A stretch of 64,000 nt of DNA from assembly GCA_013286465.1 (NCBI GenBank), contig JABDFR010000002.1, positions 1 through 64,000 on the forward strand, in the 5' to 3' direction. The stretch comes from Acidobacteriota bacterium. GTDB taxonomy: Bacteria; Acidobacteriota; Terriglobia; Acidiferrales; UBA7541. The notes under the pieces were generated by a model. The model was not told the origin of the DNA. It did no database searches and saw nothing but the letters and a program-made list of their open reading frames with translations. This document shows positions 30,172 to 39,222 of the stretch, piece by piece. Position 1 is the first letter of the stretch. Each line of letters begins with the position of its first letter. The translations under genes were made by a program, and so were the position numbers.

Positions 30172-31140
30172 TTAAGCCGCGCGCGATTTCGCCGTCAGCC
30201 GCGAAAAAAGAAACTCCAGGATTGCCCGTTGGTCCTTCACTCCGGATTTGAGCGCGCTGTCGGCTTCGGCCAGGGCGGCCAGGGATTTTACGAGCTGCTC
30301 TTTTCTGGCTGGCCGGGATTCGTTTTCGATCAGTTGGCGGAAGCGGAAGGCTATCGCGCCTACCAGCGCCGGCGGTTTTTCTCCTTCGCGGATGAGGCTG
30401 TCGAGAAATTTTAGGGCGTCGTCGCGGCGCGAGTCCGCCAGCATATCTGCTAGTTCCCAGATGGTGTGCTTTCGGGCGTCGACGACGAGGTTTTCTACGT
30501 CGCGCGCCGTGATCTTTTTTGCCGCTTGCGCATAGAGCGAGAGCTTCTCGACTTCCACGCGGATTCTAGCGGCCTCGCTGTTGGCTGCTTCGGCCAGCAG
30601 AGTGGCAGCTTCGCGATCCATGGCCATTCCTAATTCCTTCGCCGAGGATATAGCGAACGCGACCGCCTGTTGCGGGTCCATGGTGAGTTCGACGATTAAG
30701 ACCGATTTGGAATTCTTGCTAAGGGCTTTGAATAGACGCAAGCGTTTGTCGAGCGCGCCGGCTTCGAATACCAGGACCGTAAACGGCGCGGGATCGGCGA
30801 GATATTTGTCGAGCGCCGCGACGGCGGCATCGCGGGACTCGTCGCCCAAATCCTCGAGGGCTTCTACTTCTTCTACGATTAAGACTTGCCGGGGCGACAT
30901 CATCGGTAGCGTTTGCGCGCGCTCGAAGGCTTCGAACCAGCCGCCGCCTCGGGCGGATAGGCGGCCTAGCGCCCAATCGCGCGTGGCTGCCGGGACGTAG
31001 GTGTCGATGAGCGCGTTGCGGCACATTTCGCGGAGATAGGAATCCGAGCCTAGCAGCAGGACCGCCGGTATCATTTTGCCGCCGGAAATTCTCGCGACTA
31101 AATCTTGTGGGGAAAGTTCTCCTGATTTTGGGGCGGCCAT
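30172..31140 (-). CDS. holA: DNA polymerase III delta subunit
   Basis: 322 aa; LLLGSDSYLREMCRNALID, IVEEVEAL, VVDARKHTIWELADMLADSRRDDALKFLDSLI. Confidence 0.88.
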   Translation of the reverse strand: MAAPKSGELSPQDLVARISGGKMIPAVLLLGSDSYLREMCRNALIDTYVPAATRDWALGRLSARGGGWFEAFERAQTLPMMSPRQVLIVEEVEALEDLGDESRDAAVAALDKYLADPAPFTVLVFEAGALDKRLRLFKALSKNSKSVLIVELTMDPQQAVAFAISSAKELGMAMDREAATLLAEAANSEAARIRVEVEKLSLYAQAAKKITARDVENLVVDARKHTIWELADMLADSRRDDALKFLDSLIREGEKPPALVGAIAFRFRQLIENESRPARKEQLVKSLAALAEADSALKSGVKDQRAILEFLFSRLTAKSRAA

Positions 31141-31751
31141 TAGAAACCCTCTACCACGTCGCCTACGACGCGGGCGGCGAATTCGCGGGACATGCGATCG
31201 AGAGCTGGATTTTGCTCTTCGAAGAAGCTGGTTACGTCGCCGGAGATTTGATACTCCTCGCGAAAGACTAAGTCGTCATTTTTGAATATTACTTTTTCAT
31301 CGCTGCGGCTTACCAGCGAGACTTTCGCGTGGACGGTTACCAGCATTGTTGTTACTTGGCCGGTTGTGGCGTCGAAGAGAATTGGGCTCGTCTCGATCGT
31401 CAAGACCTCGCCGTGCAGAATGCCATCGGCGGCTTCCTCATTTTGCACGATTTTGTAGGAGGTACGGGCTAGAAACTCGCGGATCACTGCGGCGGTGAAA
31501 CGTTGCTCGATGCGGTAGTGCGTGGTGCGGTTGGTGAAGGCTGCGACTGCGATAGTTTTCCAGCCGGATGGTAGCGCGGAGGTGCGGCCTACTACGTGGT
31601 AGCCGCAGCTGGTTAAGAGCATGGCCGCGAGAACTAGCGCGATGCCTGGCAGTGACTGGCTTTGATGCGACGATTTGCGCGCTAAGGCTGCTGGGCTGAA
31701 GCCCACGGCTACGAAAGCAGAGCCGAACGCTTTGCTACGCGGGGATGACAC
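31140..31751 (-). CDS. LptE-like LPS-assembly lipoprotein (start uncertain)
   Basis: Lipobox LTSCGYHVVGRTSALPSGWKTIAVAAFTNRT; located directly upstream of holA. Confidence 0.8.
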   Translation of the reverse strand: MSSPRSKAFGSAFVAVGFSPAALARKSSHQSQSLPGIALVLAAMLLTSCGYHVVGRTSALPSGWKTIAVAAFTNRTTHYRIEQRFTAAVIREFLARTSYKIVQNEEAADGILHGEVLTIETSPILFDATTGQVTTMLVTVHAKVSLVSRSDEKVIFKNDDLVFREEYQISGDVTSFFEEQNPALDRMSREFAARVVGDVVEGF

Positions 31752-32805
31752 GTAGTTCCTCGGCGATTCTTACTGCGTTGGTGGCGGCTAGGCGCAGATT
31801 GTCGGCTACGCCCCAGAGCCAGCAGGCGTTTGTGATGCTCGGGTCGCGGTCGGCGAGGCCGATTTGAATTTCGCTTTCGCCGGCGGCGATTACGTTGTCG
31901 GGCGGGCCCTCGCCTTTTTTTGCGACTTTCATTCCGGCGGCTGCCAGAGCAGCTTCTAACTTGGTTGTTTCCGGGGCGGCTGCGAATTCTGCGTAGGCGG
32001 AGAAGGCGTAGCCGTAGAAGACTGGGGCTTGCACGAATTCTATGGCGGGTGTTCGCGCGCGGCCTTCGAGATACGCGGCCAAATCGTGGGCTAATTTTTT
32101 GCGGATGTCGCGCAAATTGCGGCGGGATTCGGGGCCGTAGGCGGTGAGCAAGTTGAAGGCTACTTGGGCGTCGAAAATTCGGCGCTCGATGCCGTGGAAG
32201 GTCAGCAGGTTTGTAGTCTGCGTTTCGAGTTCGTCGACGCCTTCCTGGCCGGCTTCAGAGACCGGTGGAAAAAATGTGAGCACAACGCGCGTTGGCTCGA
32301 GTTCGCGCAGGGCGGCGGAGAGCGTGGCGGCAATGATTAGGCCGGTGCCCGGCGAGCGATAGAGGGGGCGCTTTTCGTCGCGCTTTGCAGGCTTCGAGCC
32401 GGACCTCGCGTCCGACTTTGGCAAAACCGCTGACGGAGCTGGGAGCGTTGCATCAAGCGCTGGGATCCACGTGAAGGCGCCGCTTTCGGCGGGCACGCCT
32501 CCGGTTAAATCGATCACTGAAGCGCCGGCGCGAATTCCCGCTTCCCAATTCTTCGCGGCTGTCTCGGGATTTCCGGCGAAGAAGGCAAAGCGGGCGCCTT
32601 CGAGGCTATCGGCATCGAGCGGTTGAATGAACGTAGCTTCACCGGCGGCTTCGGTCAGGGTGCCGGCCACGCTGCTTTCATCCAGCAGCACAAAATCTGT
32701 CGCCGGAAAATTGCGGTCTTCCAGTACTAGTTTGAGTTCCTTGCCGAGCAGCGAGGAAGCGCCGACGATGGCTACGCGTTGGGAGGATCCAGGCCGAGCG
32801 GGCAT
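31735..32805 (-). CDS. Aspartate-semialdehyde dehydrogenase-like protein (possibly non-catalytic paralogue)
   Basis: RVAIVGASSLLGKELKLVLEDRNFP NAD-binding start, FFPPVSEAGQEGVDELETQT; usual NPNC active-site Cys not seen. Confidence 0.75.
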   Translation of the reverse strand: MPARPGSSQRVAIVGASSLLGKELKLVLEDRNFPATDFVLLDESSVAGTLTEAAGEATFIQPLDADSLEGARFAFFAGNPETAAKNWEAGIRAGASVIDLTGGVPAESGAFTWIPALDATLPAPSAVLPKSDARSGSKPAKRDEKRPLYRSPGTGLIIAATLSAALRELEPTRVVLTFFPPVSEAGQEGVDELETQTTNLLTFHGIERRIFDAQVAFNLLTAYGPESRRNLRDIRKKLAHDLAAYLEGRARTPAIEFVQAPVFYGYAFSAYAEFAAAPETTKLEAALAAAGMKVAKKGEGPPDNVIAAGESEIQIGLADRDPSITNACWLWGVADNLRLAATNAVRIAEELRVIPA

Positions 32806-32808
32806 GAG

Positions 32809-33624
32809 CTAGGCAGGGCGAGAAACGAAACGATGGCGCACCAATCGCGCGATTTCGAGAACGACGCCGTGGGCCGCATAGGCCGAGGCAATCGCCAGGA
32901 GAGTGGGACCTGAGTAAAACACCACCGCGGCGAAGAGCAACGCGATGGGAACGAGCAGGCGCGAAGACTGCCGGCGGTCCCAGCGGATATTTTTACCGCT
33001 CCAGTGCCGTACGGTGCTCGACATCAGCGCACCCAGCGCGAGGATCAGCAGCAGCCACAGCAGCGACATTTTTACGCTTTGGATCGGCGTGGTGATTCCA
33101 TGGACTGTCGCCGCGATCATTCCCGCGGCGGCTGGCGTGGGCATTCCCACGAAATAGCCTGAACCGCCGGGGGCCATGCCGTGGACATTGAAGCGGGCCA
33201 GGCGCCAAGCGCAGCAGACTACGAAGATAAAGCTTACCAGCCATCCAAGCTGATAGATGTGAACCGCTTGGCCGGATTCGCTGAAGGGCAGATTGCGCAC
33301 TCCCCAGGCATAGGCGAGAAACGCCGGGGCAACGCCGAAGCTGACTACGTCGGCGAGCGAATCGAATTGCTTGCCGAATTCGCTGTTGGCGCCCAGGGCG
33401 CGGGCGATGCGGCCATCGAGCGCATCGAAGAGGATAGCGAAACCGATAGCGCGCGAGGCATTTTCGAAATCGGAGTTGCTGCCTTCGAGAGTGGCCAGAA
33501 TGGCGTAATAGCCGCAGAGCAGGTTCGCGACGGTGAACGCGCCTGGCAGGAGATAGGCTCCGCGCTTCGCCGACTTGCGCGGGGGGGCGGTGCTGTCGTG
33601 GGAATCTAAACCGTTGATTTCCAT
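32809..33624 (-). CDS. pssA: CDP-diacylglycerol--serine O-phosphatidyltransferase
   Basis: CDP-alcohol phosphotransferase motif DALDGRIARALGANSEFGKQFDSLADVVSFGVAPA. Confidence 0.93.
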   Translation of the reverse strand: MEINGLDSHDSTAPPRKSAKRGAYLLPGAFTVANLLCGYYAILATLEGSNSDFENASRAIGFAILFDALDGRIARALGANSEFGKQFDSLADVVSFGVAPAFLAYAWGVRNLPFSESGQAVHIYQLGWLVSFIFVVCCAWRLARFNVHGMAPGGSGYFVGMPTPAAAGMIAATVHGITTPIQSVKMSLLWLLLILALGALMSSTVRHWSGKNIRWDRRQSSRLLVPIALLFAAVVFYSGPTLLAIASAYAAHGVVLEIARLVRHRFVSRPA

Positions 33625-34253
33625 TTCGCTAGAATGCTCGACCCGCCGGCGACCTTTTGTCCACGCCGCACGAGAATTTCAGCGTCTTTTGGAAGCCAGA
33701 GATCGACGCGCGAGCCGAAGCGGATCATGCCTACGCGTTCACCCAAGCCTACCCTGTCCCCAACGCCCTTCCAGCATAACACGCGTCGTGCAATTGCTCC
33801 CGCAATCTGTTTGAAGACGATGTTACCGCGCGGGGTGGCTACTGTAATTACATTCATTTCATTTTGTTCCGAGGCGCGCTTGCGCATGGCGGCGTAGAAC
33901 TTGCCGGGGCGATATTCGACGCTGGCGATTTTGCCCGCGATGGGCGAGCGGTTTACGTGGACATCGAAAACGGAGAGGAAGATGGTGATGCGCTGGCCGG
34001 GTTCCGTGCCCATCGGCTCATCCAGGACTTCCAGGATGTGGCCATCGCCTGGGGAGACTACCGCGTCGGGATCGGTGGGGATGGTTCGGTCCGGATCGCG
34101 GAAGAAGAAGAAGATAAAGATCGCGAGCACTCCAAACACGCCGGCCGCAAAGCCGGGCCAGAATCCGCCGATGCCTCCGAATTTGGCGAGGCATAGCAGC
34201 GCCAACGCCAGGATTAGCGGCGGTAATCCGAATTTGTATCCTTCTTTGACCAT
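33606..34253 (-). CDS. psd: Phosphatidylserine decarboxylase family protein
   Basis: 215 aa; FFRDPDRTIP, PGDGHI, GERVGMIRFGSRVDLWLP; adjacent to pssA. Confidence 0.93.
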   Translation of the reverse strand: MVKEGYKFGLPPLILALALLCLAKFGGIGGFWPGFAAGVFGVLAIFIFFFFRDPDRTIPTDPDAVVSPGDGHILEVLDEPMGTEPGQRITIFLSVFDVHVNRSPIAGKIASVEYRPGKFYAAMRKRASEQNEMNVITVATPRGNIVFKQIAGAIARRVLCWKGVGDRVGLGERVGMIRFGSRVDLWLPKDAEILVRRGQKVAGGSSILAKWKSTV

Positions 34254-34323
34254 TTAGCAGCTTTTGGTTGGCGCGAGAAATCGATGGCGCGAAGTCGAGT
34301 TCGTCAGAATTTGAAAAACAGAA

Positions 34324-34386
34324 CCTCAGCGGCTAAAGCCGAATTCAATTTCCGGCGTTTTCGGCACGACTAAAGTCGTGCCCTGA
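34324..34386. repeat. Double-hairpin intergenic element
   Basis: CAGCGGCTAAAGCCG ... GGCACGACTAAAGTCGTGCC (perfect 9-bp inverted repeat at 34363-34382). Confidence 0.65.
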
Positions 34387-34468
34387 CAATGCCGGCCGCG
34401 GCTTCGCGATGCGGTGCGTCAGAATACACGGATATTGTACGACACGCGAGTGCGCTTTGATGGGCCGT

Positions 34469-34705
34469 TCAGTGATATGTGGGTTCGGAGAGATAGCGTG
34501 CGACCATCTGCTCCATTTGGTCTTTGATTCTTAACTTCATCTTCTTTAGCGTGATTTCTAGGGTGAGGTCTTCGGAGTTTACGTAGGTTTCGTTTTGCAG
34601 TTGTTCTAATTGCGCTTCGTACTTGGAGTGTTCGTTGGCTAGCTTCCGGAATTCTGCGTCACTTGAAATCAGTGTTTCCCGAATATCCCGCGCCGTATGG
34701 GGCAT
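34469..34705 (-). CDS. Small YdcH/DUF465-like protein
   Basis: 78 aa; FRKLANEHSKYEAQLEQL...ITLKKMKLRIKDQMEQMV. Confidence 0.75.
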   Translation of the reverse strand: MPHTARDIRETLISSDAEFRKLANEHSKYEAQLEQLQNETYVNSEDLTLEITLKKMKLRIKDQMEQMVARYLSEPTYH

Positions 34706-34818
34706 CCGTACCTCCTGTGATGTAGGAGAGACTGCTTCATGAACGGAAATTAACACACTCGGTGTCGCCGAGCCAACAAGTATTGTGACGAGGATGTTGC
34801 TGGCTGTTGAAAATGAGG

Positions 34819-35298
34819 TTAGCGGATTTCTGCTGCGAGTTGCAGGGCATCTTCTGGCGGCGAAGTGTAGTAGTTGGCGCGGCGGCCTACTTGGTTGAAG
34901 CCGGCCTTCGAGTAGAAGCGGATCGCTACTAGATTCGAGGCGCGGACTTCTAGAAATGCGCGGCGGGCTTCGTTTGCGATTCCCCACGCCATTGCGGCTT
35001 GTAGGAGCGCGCTGGCTGCGCCAAGCCGGCGTTTGTCCGAGGTGACCGCCAAATTGAGGATTTCCATCTCGTCGGCGGCGATTCTTGCGGTTATGAAGCC
35101 GATGATTGGTGATGGATTGGGATCCGCCACGGTCGCGTTGACGGATCGCCGGGCGACCCAGCCGATCGGATTTCCTGCGGCCATTGCTTCGTAATCGTGC
35201 TGCGACCACTGCGCTAATTCCGGGCAGCTCGATTGAATGGCAACGATCGAGGCGGCGTCGGCACGCTCGAGGCGGCGGATCGTTATTGGGCTTTCCAC
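34819..35298 (-). CDS. rimI: Ribosomal-protein-alanine N-acetyltransferase-like GNAT (GTG start)
   Basis: ITIRRLERADAASIVAIQ, EILNLAVTSDKRRLGAASALLQAAMAWG, AFLEVRASNLVAIRFYSKAGFNQVGRRANYY; overlaps tsaB end. Confidence 0.82.
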   Translation of the reverse strand: MESPITIRRLERADAASIVAIQSSCPELAQWSQHDYEAMAAGNPIGWVARRSVNATVADPNPSPIIGFITARIAADEMEILNLAVTSDKRRLGAASALLQAAMAWGIANEARRAFLEVRASNLVAIRFYSKAGFNQVGRRANYYTSPPEDALQLAAEIR

Positions 35299-35975
35299 AG
35301 GACTTCCGCGTCGGAGCGGCGAATGTAATTGGCGTCGAGCTCGAGGGAGTTGGTTAGTTCGCCGCGGATGGCGCGCTCGATTCCGAGTTGTGCTACCGAT
35401 GGCGCTAGCACTGGCGAGACGCGAACTACCCTTGCAGCTAGACCGGATTTTGCTTGGGCGGCTTCGAAGAGGGCTGGTTTTGTTGTGGCGATCGTGAGGC
35501 GTTCGTTTCCGACTTGGGCTTCCACCGCGGCTAGAAATTCTTCGGCATTTAGGACGCAGGCCGCGATGATCTCTCGCAGCCGTCCAGCATCGGCAGCGTA
35601 TAAGGCGCCAAAGATTTGGCCGCGGCGGCCGTCCAGGATTGCGGCTACCATTCCTTCCTTCGCCAGCGATTGAACCGCTACTGCCTCTAGGACTCCGACT
35701 GCCGCGATTGGCTTTTCGTACACTTCCGCCCAGCCTTTTACTGCGGCTAGGCCTACGCGCAATCCCGTGAAAGAGCCTGGGCCGGCGGTTACGGCGAAGA
35801 GATCGAATTCGGGTAGGCCTACCTTTAACTCTGCTAGTAGGAACTCTAATTGGCGGAACATGCGCGAGGAATAGGCCTCGTCGGAGGTGGTGGATACGAC
35901 GCCCAGTATGTCGGCGTCTTTTGCGATGGCTAGGCTCCCGGTGATTCCGGAGGTGTCGACCGCTAGTACTAGCAT
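35283..35975 (-). CDS. tsaB: tRNA threonylcarbamoyladenosine biosynthesis protein TsaB
   Basis: MLVLAVDTSGITGSLAIAKD, GPGSFTGLRVGLAAVKGWAEV. Confidence 0.92.
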   Translation of the reverse strand: MLVLAVDTSGITGSLAIAKDADILGVVSTTSDEAYSSRMFRQLEFLLAELKVGLPEFDLFAVTAGPGSFTGLRVGLAAVKGWAEVYEKPIAAVGVLEAVAVQSLAKEGMVAAILDGRRGQIFGALYAADAGRLREIIAACVLNAEEFLAAVEAQVGNERLTIATTKPALFEAAQAKSGLAARVVRVSPVLAPSVAQLGIERAIRGELTNSLELDANYIRRSDAEVLWKAQ

Positions 35976-36075
35976 GTGCCCGATTATAGGGCAATTTTTC
36001 TTCCAAACCGCTTAGAAAATGCAGCGAGTACTAGCTTCTATCTCTCTAAAATCAGACGAAATAGCGCGGAATTGC

Positions 36076-36105
36076 TTGACTCGGGCTGAGGGGTGTGTCT
36101 AATAT
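36076..36105 (+). promoter_or_regulatory. Sigma-70-type promoter for carD
   Basis: TTGACT-18 bp-TAATAT. Confidence 0.6.
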
Positions 36106-36146
36106 CACAACATACAAATTGCAGTTCGGGGAGGGGACTCCGTCCT

Positions 36147-36668
36147 ATGGAATTCAAGCTAGGCGAGAAGGTTGTCTATCCGAACCACGGTGTAGGAGTT
36201 ATCGAACAAATCAGTTTTGGTTACCTTAATGGCAGATCTGAGCGGTATTACATGCTCAAGATCGTCTCCAGCGGACTCAAAGTGATGGTGCCCCAGACCA
36301 ACGTGGATAACGTTGGGCTGCGTCCTGTCATCCGCACCACCCAGGCCGGGGACGTGATTGCCTACCTCGAAAAGGGCCGATCGGCTAGCCATCATGACTG
36401 GAAGCACCGCTTTAAGGAGAATTCCGAGCGGATGCGTACCGGTTCCTTGATGGAAGTGGCGGCGGTTCTGAAGGGCCTCGTCTCTCTCAGCCGTACCAAG
36501 CCGCTTTCTTTCCGCGAGAAGAAGATGCTGGAACGCGCCAAGTACCTGCTCGTCAGCGAGCTGGCTACTGTGCGCAATACTTCCGAGCAGATCGTGGAGA
36601 CCAGCTTGGTTCGGGCCTTGGCGAAGGCTCACCTACAGATGCCCGAAGCTGCAAAGCTTCCGGACTAG
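36147..36668 (+). CDS. carD: CarD family transcriptional regulator
   Basis: MEFKLGEKVVYPNHGVGVIEQISFGYLNGRSERYYMLKI. Confidence 0.92.
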   Translation: MEFKLGEKVVYPNHGVGVIEQISFGYLNGRSERYYMLKIVSSGLKVMVPQTNVDNVGLRPVIRTTQAGDVIAYLEKGRSASHHDWKHRFKENSERMRTGSLMEVAAVLKGLVSLSRTKPLSFREKKMLERAKYLLVSELATVRNTSEQIVETSLVRALAKAHLQMPEAAKLPD

Positions 36669-36721
36669 CTCTGGTAATTCTCTGAAGTCGAATATTGGGC
36701 GCTATTTGTGCGCCTGTTAGG

Positions 36722-36750
36722 AGGCCCGCGCACTGAGGCGGGCCTTTTTT
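36722..36750 (+). terminator. Rho-independent terminator after carD
   Basis: AGGCCCGC-8 nt-GCGGGCCT followed by TTTTT. Confidence 0.8.
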
Positions 36751-36850
36751 ATTTCCCCAGTTCTGCGGCGCCGAACGCAGTCTCGTTCTGCCCATCCGCA
36801 ACTCACCTCACGCCTCATGTTAGGATGCTACCGGGATATAAGGATCGACC

Positions 36851-38008
36851 TTGCAAGAGCCAAATCACACCGCCCGAATCCTGGGCATCGAATCCTCCTG
36901 CGACGAGACCGCCGCAGCAATCGTAGCCAACGGCCAAACCATTCTCTCGAACGTGGTGGCCTCGCAGATCGAAATCCACCGCAAGTACGGCGGCGTAGTC
37001 CCCGAGCTAGCCTCGCGCGAACATCTACGCCGCATAGTTCCCGTAGTCCGCGAAGCAGCCACCCAAGCAAATATGAATCTGCGCGATGTCGACGCCATAG
37101 CGGTAACCCGCGGGCCCGGATTAGTCGGCTCTCTAATCGTGGGCGTCACCTACGGCAAAGCCCTGGCGATGTCGCTCAACAAGCCGCTCATCCCGGTAAA
37201 TCACCTGGAAGGCCACGTCCACGCCGTCCTTCTAGAAGCCCACCTGGCAAATCGCGCGCCCGAGTTCCCTGCCGTTTGCTTGATCGTTTCGGGCGGCCAC
37301 ACCATTCTCTATCGCGTAATCCACACCGGAGCCGCCGAACGCGGAAACGGAAGCATCGTGCGCGGTGACGGCGACCCGCTGCACTACGGCCGCATCGGCG
37401 GCACCCGCGACGACGCCGCCGGCGAAGCCTACGACAAAGTCGCCAAAATGCTGGCGCTCGGTTATCCAGGCGGCCCAATCGTTGATCAACTCGCGCCTTT
37501 CGGAGATTCCAACGCCGTTCGCTTTGCGCCCACGAAAATCCGCGGCAACGCCTACGATTTCAGTTTCAGCGGAATCAAAACCGCCGTCTTCTATCTCCTG
37601 CGCAAGCATCCCGAGCTGCAACCTGAAATTGATACGCGCATTGCCGCTTTGGCGCGCGGAGAACGCAGCGTAGAAGCAATCCGCCCGCTCTGCTCGAAGT
37701 TTACGCTCGATCTGGTAGCCAGCTTTCAGCGTTCGGTCGTGGAAGATCTGGTGCGGCGCACCATGGGCGCGGCGGAGGAATTTAAGGCGCGGGCGATTTT
37801 GGTTTCGGGCGGGGTGGCTGCGAATCGGGCACTGCGAGTCGCATTCGATGACGCCGGCGCTCAGGCCAAACGCAGCATTTATTTTCCAAGCCGCGCACTC
37901 TCGACCGACAACGCCGCCATGATCGCAGCCGCCGCTTACCCAAAATTCCGAAATGGCGAAGCCGCCGACGTAACCCTAAACGCCGAAGCCAATCTCCCAC
38001 TAGCGTAA
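36851..38008 (+). CDS. tsaD: tRNA N6-adenosine threonylcarbamoyltransferase TsaD
   Basis: ILGIESSCDETAAAIV, GPGLVGSLIVGVTYGKALA, HLEGHVHA, DNAAMIAAAAY. Confidence 0.96.
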   Translation: MQEPNHTARILGIESSCDETAAAIVANGQTILSNVVASQIEIHRKYGGVVPELASREHLRRIVPVVREAATQANMNLRDVDAIAVTRGPGLVGSLIVGVTYGKALAMSLNKPLIPVNHLEGHVHAVLLEAHLANRAPEFPAVCLIVSGGHTILYRVIHTGAAERGNGSIVRGDGDPLHYGRIGGTRDDAAGEAYDKVAKMLALGYPGGPIVDQLAPFGDSNAVRFAPTKIRGNAYDFSFSGIKTAVFYLLRKHPELQPEIDTRIAALARGERSVEAIRPLCSKFTLDLVASFQRSVVEDLVRRTMGAAEEFKARAILVSGGVAANRALRVAFDDAGAQAKRSIYFPSRALSTDNAAMIAAAAYPKFRNGEAADVTLNAEANLPLA

Positions 38009-38109
38009 TTCTGGAGCCGGTGGGGTCAGCGTTCGCAGGGGCCGGGGTTCACTACCGGCCCGGTGTGGCTCTGGGTCTTCGCACCGCCGGCGATTCACCC
38101 AACCGACAT

Positions 38110-39222
38110 CTACCCAAGCGAATGATCGTAAATGTAAGCGAGTCCATCGCGCGTGGCGGCATACACGCGTTCCCCGTCCACACTCCAACAAAGATCCAAA
38201 ACCCCCTCAGCATCGCATTCATCCAAAGTCCGCCCAGTCCGCATCTCGGTAATAAACAACCGCCCATTCGCCGAGTCTTTCAACCAGGATGAATAACAAG
38301 CGCAAATCGGCAAAATCGGATGGCACCGGCAAATCTCCGCATTAAAAGGAAGCGGCGCAATCGCCCGCGAAGCCAAATTCGCCGCAAAAACTTTCCCCCC
38401 CGCGCAATAAATCAAATTCTCCCCGCGCGCGTCCCAGCTCATATCGGTAGCATTCCCCTGAATCGGCACAATCGTCCCGGTAGAAAGCCCCGGCGCCCCA
38501 GCCAAAAGAATATGATCGTCGGCCCATTCATCCGGAAATCGCAGCGCCACCGCAATCAATCCGCTTGCGGTGCTAAAAGCCATCGGCCCAAATCCAGCCA
38601 ACACGGTAACATCCCCAGGCTCAGCCTCCGCCGAATCCGTGCGAATCGCCAAACTAGGATCGAGCGACCCATGCGGCACTTCATCCAAATCCGGCGCTGC
38701 CCGGCGGCAAATCCAAATATTCACGGTACAATCCGCCGCCGAAGCCAAACCAAAAAGATTTCCGTCCGGCGACCACGCAAACGAATCATCCAAACTAGGA
38801 ATAGGATAAGTCCGTAAAAGACTCAGCGATTCCGCATCAAAAAGATGCGCCTCCGGATTCCAATCCGGCGAAGCCGCCAAAATATATCGCCCATCCGGCG
38901 ACCAGCGCACCGAACTGATCCCCAATCCCGCAGCCAACACACTCTCCGGCGCGAGTGGCAAATCCTCCGGCGCCGTCTCCGCCTCCATGTCTTCCACGGT
39001 GAGCGAAACTGCTCTACCACCCACGGGTGTCTCCAGCGCCGCAATCTTTCCAAACGGCGAAACCGCCACGCTCCCATGCCGCGCCGAAACCACTTTGCGC
39101 ACGCGCCAATGCGTCTCGACGGTCAGATCGCGTAATCCGCGACGCACAAGAGCCGCTGTACGCACCGCCAGCGATTGCGTCTTGCGGGTGACAATTTCGG
39201 CGTTAGGAAGCGGCGTGGTCAT
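38110..39222 (-). CDS. WD40/beta-propeller repeat protein
   Basis: 370 aa; repeated SVRWSPDGRYILAASPDW, FAWSPDGNLFGLASA, DLCWSVDGERVYAATRDG. Confidence 0.75.
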   Translation of the reverse strand: MTTPLPNAEIVTRKTQSLAVRTAALVRRGLRDLTVETHWRVRKVVSARHGSVAVSPFGKIAALETPVGGRAVSLTVEDMEAETAPEDLPLAPESVLAAGLGISSVRWSPDGRYILAASPDWNPEAHLFDAESLSLLRTYPIPSLDDSFAWSPDGNLFGLASAADCTVNIWICRRAAPDLDEVPHGSLDPSLAIRTDSAEAEPGDVTVLAGFGPMAFSTASGLIAVALRFPDEWADDHILLAGAPGLSTGTIVPIQGNATDMSWDARGENLIYCAGGKVFAANLASRAIAPLPFNAEICRCHPILPICACYSSWLKDSANGRLFITEMRTGRTLDECDAEGVLDLCWSVDGERVYAATRDGLAYIYDHSLG

